A DNA stretch of 64,000 bases, from positions 558,001 through 622,000 of the forward strand of contig NZ_CP073066.1 of NCBI RefSeq assembly GCF_018314255.1. Reading direction: 5' to 3'. Shown here piece after piece: positions 62,451-64,000 of the stretch (position 1 is the stretch's first letter; each line of letters starts with the position of its first letter). The position numbers and the translations under genes are program-made. The notes beneath the pieces were generated by a model that made no database searches, was not told where the DNA came from, and worked only from the letters and a program-made list of their open reading frames with translations. Origin of the DNA: Lentilactobacillus buchneri (GTDB lineage: Bacteria; Bacillota; Bacilli; Lactobacillales; Lactobacillaceae).

Positions 62451-63380
62451 TTAATATTTTCTCAGGTACAACCGATCGATCAAATGATTGTCCGTCTTGT
62501 GCATTATCATATCAGCTCGCGAGCGAGTTGGCAGGATATTTGCTCGGAGGTTGGGCAGGTCGATGGTGTCCCACACTCTGCGGGCCATATCAAAGGCCTC
62601 CTCACGATCCCCTTGCGCGTAATCATAGTAATAGTTGTCGGGATCTTGGAAGGCCGTGTCCATCAAGCGGCTGAATCGTTCCAAGTACCACTTCTCAATC
62701 AAATGGACGTCAGCATCCATATAAATCGAAAAGTCGGTGAAGTCGCTGATATAAATCTGCTCGTTGCTGGGTAACTGCAACGTATTGATTCCTTCAATGA
62801 TCAGCACGTCCGGGCGATCGACCAACTCAAAGCGGTTGGGAATGATGTCATAACTTTGATGGGAATACACCGGTGATTTGGTGACCGGAACTCCCGACTT
62901 GACCTCGTTCAAAAATGCGATTAACTTGCGCATATCATAGCTCTCAGGAAACCCCTTCTTGTCATAAATCCCGCGTTGTTTCAGCTCGGCATTCGAATAG
63001 AGAAACCCATCGGTCGTAATCAACTTAATCGTCTCGCCGGTGAAGTAATTGGAAAGCAGTTCCTCAAGCACCCGGGCCGTGGTTGATTTTCCAACCGCGA
63101 CACTTCCGGAGATTCCAATAATAAACGGCACGGTTCGCACCTTTTTGCGCAGGAACCGGGCCTTGGTGGTCTGCCATTGATCAAAGTTGTTTTTCTGCAG
63201 GCGAATCATGTGCACCAACGGTTTGTAAATGTCAGCAACGTCCTGCAACGAGATTTGGTCGTTGAAGGCCTTAATGTGCCGCAGTTCGTTAGACGTCAAC
63301 GGCAAATCGACTTCATTGTCATTATTAAAATGTTTCCACTCATCTTTGGTGAATGAATAATAGTTTATTAAATCATCCAT
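62451..63380 (-). CDS. coaA: Pantothenate kinase, type I
   Basis: A 309-residue ATP-dependent kinase that phosphorylates pantothenate in the first step of CoA synthesis. The Walker A loop is GISGSVAVGKST (89-100); other marks are TTDGFLYSNAELKQRG, KGFPESYD, SHQSYDII and DVLIIEGINTLQ, and the C-terminal RTRADMIMHKTDNHLI-like sequence of the type I family. The length is standard. The gene starts with ATG just inside a short 5' gap. It lies alone between guaA and the helicase gene. Confidence 0.95.
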   Translation of the reverse strand: MDDLINYYSFTKDEWKHFNNDNEVDLPLTSNELRHIKAFNDQISLQDVADIYKPLVHMIRLQKNNFDQWQTTKARFLRKKVRTVPFIIGISGSVAVGKSTTARVLEELLSNYFTGETIKLITTDGFLYSNAELKQRGIYDKKGFPESYDMRKLIAFLNEVKSGVPVTKSPVYSHQSYDIIPNRFELVDRPDVLIIEGINTLQLPSNEQIYISDFTDFSIYMDADVHLIEKWYLERFSRLMDTAFQDPDNYYYDYAQGDREEAFDMARRVWDTIDLPNLRANILPTRSRADMIMHKTDNHLIDRLYLRKY

Positions 63381-63497
63381 GCATTTTCTCCGCTTATTCT
63401 TTACTCAACCAAATAAGTATAACATTTTCAGACTGCCCCGAGAACCGGAGATATGTTTTCACTTGAAGTCCGCCAGCCGACATAAATTAGGTAATAA

Positions 63498-63524
63498 AAA
63501 ATCGGACCATTTCGATCCGACTCA
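63498..63524 (-). terminator. Terminator after the helicase gene
   Basis: Minus strand GAGTCGGATCGAAATGGTCCGATTTTTT: the stem TCGGATC/GGTCCGA has a short loop and is followed by six T. Confidence 0.85.
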
Positions 63525-63527
63525 TGC

Positions 63528-64000
63528 TTAATTCAACTCATATTCATCTTGGGGCACCGTCTCAAAAATTGGTGACAACGATTTGACTGCCACAACCGTC
63601 AATCGGTGCATTGCCCGGGTACAAATCGTATAGACCAGTTGGCGATCGCTTTCGTCCGGGTAGCAGGCCTTCGAAGCATCCCACATAATCACACTGTCGA
63701 ATTCCAACCCTTTGGCAAGGTATGAAGGCACGACAATGATGCCCTTCACCAAACGCTGATTTTCAGTTCGAATCAATGTTGACTTGACACCCAGTTCAGC
63801 GAGTTTGCCACTCAGCTCTTGACATTCTTTCAGTGTCTTGCCAATGATGGCCGTCGTTTCATGGTCGGCCAAGTTCAACTCGGACTGCTGTTTAACCTGC
63901 TCAACTGCAGCATCAACCCCGTCCTTGACGTAAATGTGCGGCAGGTCGCCTTGACGGTTGAATGGAATAATATTCTCACCATTGGTCAACAGGTGCTTGG
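63528..64000 (-). CDS. HelD/UvrD-like helicase, 3' part only
   Basis: The C-terminal 157 codons of a superfamily 1 helicase; the frame is open to the window edge (KHLLTNGENI...), so the gene begins outside. VVPSYLAKGLEFDSVIMWDAS is the helicase motif V region and YTICTRAMHRLTVV motif VI, with the PFNRQGDLP and TAIIGKTLKECQEL sequence of HelD-type proteins that recycle RNA polymerase. The end is well defined and followed by a terminator. Rep/UvrD-type repair helicases are a less likely alternative. Confidence 0.85.
   Translation of the reverse strand, partial: KHLLTNGENIIPFNRQGDLPHIYVKDGVDAAVEQVKQQSELNLADHETTAIIGKTLKECQELSGKLAELGVKSTLIRTENQRLVKGIIVVPSYLAKGLEFDSVIMWDASKACYPDESDRQLVYTICTRAMHRLTVVAVKSLSPIFETVPQDEYELN

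Overview
The window is bacterial, with the gene content and style of a Lactobacillaceae chromosome: strong AGGAGG-type ribosome sites, frequent TTG/GTG starts, two flavin NADH oxidases, PepN, an LPXTG protein with a KxYKxGKxW signal peptide, a CopY/CopB copper pair, paired YhgE/Pip proteins, and a surface protein resembling the S-layer proteins of the brevis/buchneri branch. My best guess is a heterofermentative Lentilactobacillus or close relative; this is inference from gene families, not a database match.

Layout. 0-6 kb: NADH oxidase, a YbjQ-type protein, an 89-bp repeat array, and two secreted proteins in one operon (an S-layer-like protein and a propeller-like protein). 6-11 kb (minus strand): argCJBD arginine operon behind a promoter embedded in ARG-box-like sequence, ending in a small membrane protein. 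11-14 kb: two inverted copies of a branched palindrome, then metA-metY behind a methionine T-box. 14-19 kb: a split ThrE-type exporter, a second NADH oxidase, an SDR-like protein, and a MerR/cupin/CMD stress cluster. 19.6-25 kb: a two-component system followed by a PAP2 phosphatase and a YfhO membrane protein (cell-envelope theme). 25-35 kb: DMT transporter behind a 15-codon leader ORF, Cfa, MerR-controlled MFS exporter, HisC, cyclophilin, MFS, zinc alcohol dehydrogenase. 35-46 kb (minus): a very large LPXTG adhesin broken by a frameshift, copper ATPase and CopY, a GNAT, a lipoprotein and a GH25 muramidase. 47-54 kb: PepN, an SDR/TetR divergent pair, a YczE-like membrane protein, an IS30-family element, a sugar-uptake (GRP) permease. 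54-64 kb: two YhgE/Pip proteins around a small secreted SH3-like protein, YitT, GuaA, CoaA and the 3' part of a HelD-type helicase gene.

The most unusual content is non-coding. Three families of interspersed structured elements sit between genes. Family A (four copies: 18.2, 31.9, 44.75 and 54.35 kb) is a long hairpin with a constant apex and constant flanks but an arm sequence that is different in every copy while staying complementary. All seven non-Watson-Crick pairs I could find are G-U in one sense only, and that sense is always the sense of the gene ending just upstream, so it looks like an RNA element of 3' untranslated regions. Family B (2.0 and 35.1 kb) is an 89-90 bp unit with a TGACTC-loop hairpin and a long outer palindrome whose arms also covary. 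Family C (11.2 and 11.6 kb) is a branched structure with compensatory changes in three helices.

Several regulatory designs can be read directly: two promoters with 19-bp spacers and related MerR-type palindromes (cupin operon and alcohol dehydrogenase, 15 kb apart), a TetR operator filling the spacer of the SDR promoter opposite an apparently leaderless tetR, a 17-bp perfect inverted repeat that would hide the ribosome site of the SDR-like gene in read-through transcripts from nox, and an IS30 copy sitting in the loop of a terminator.
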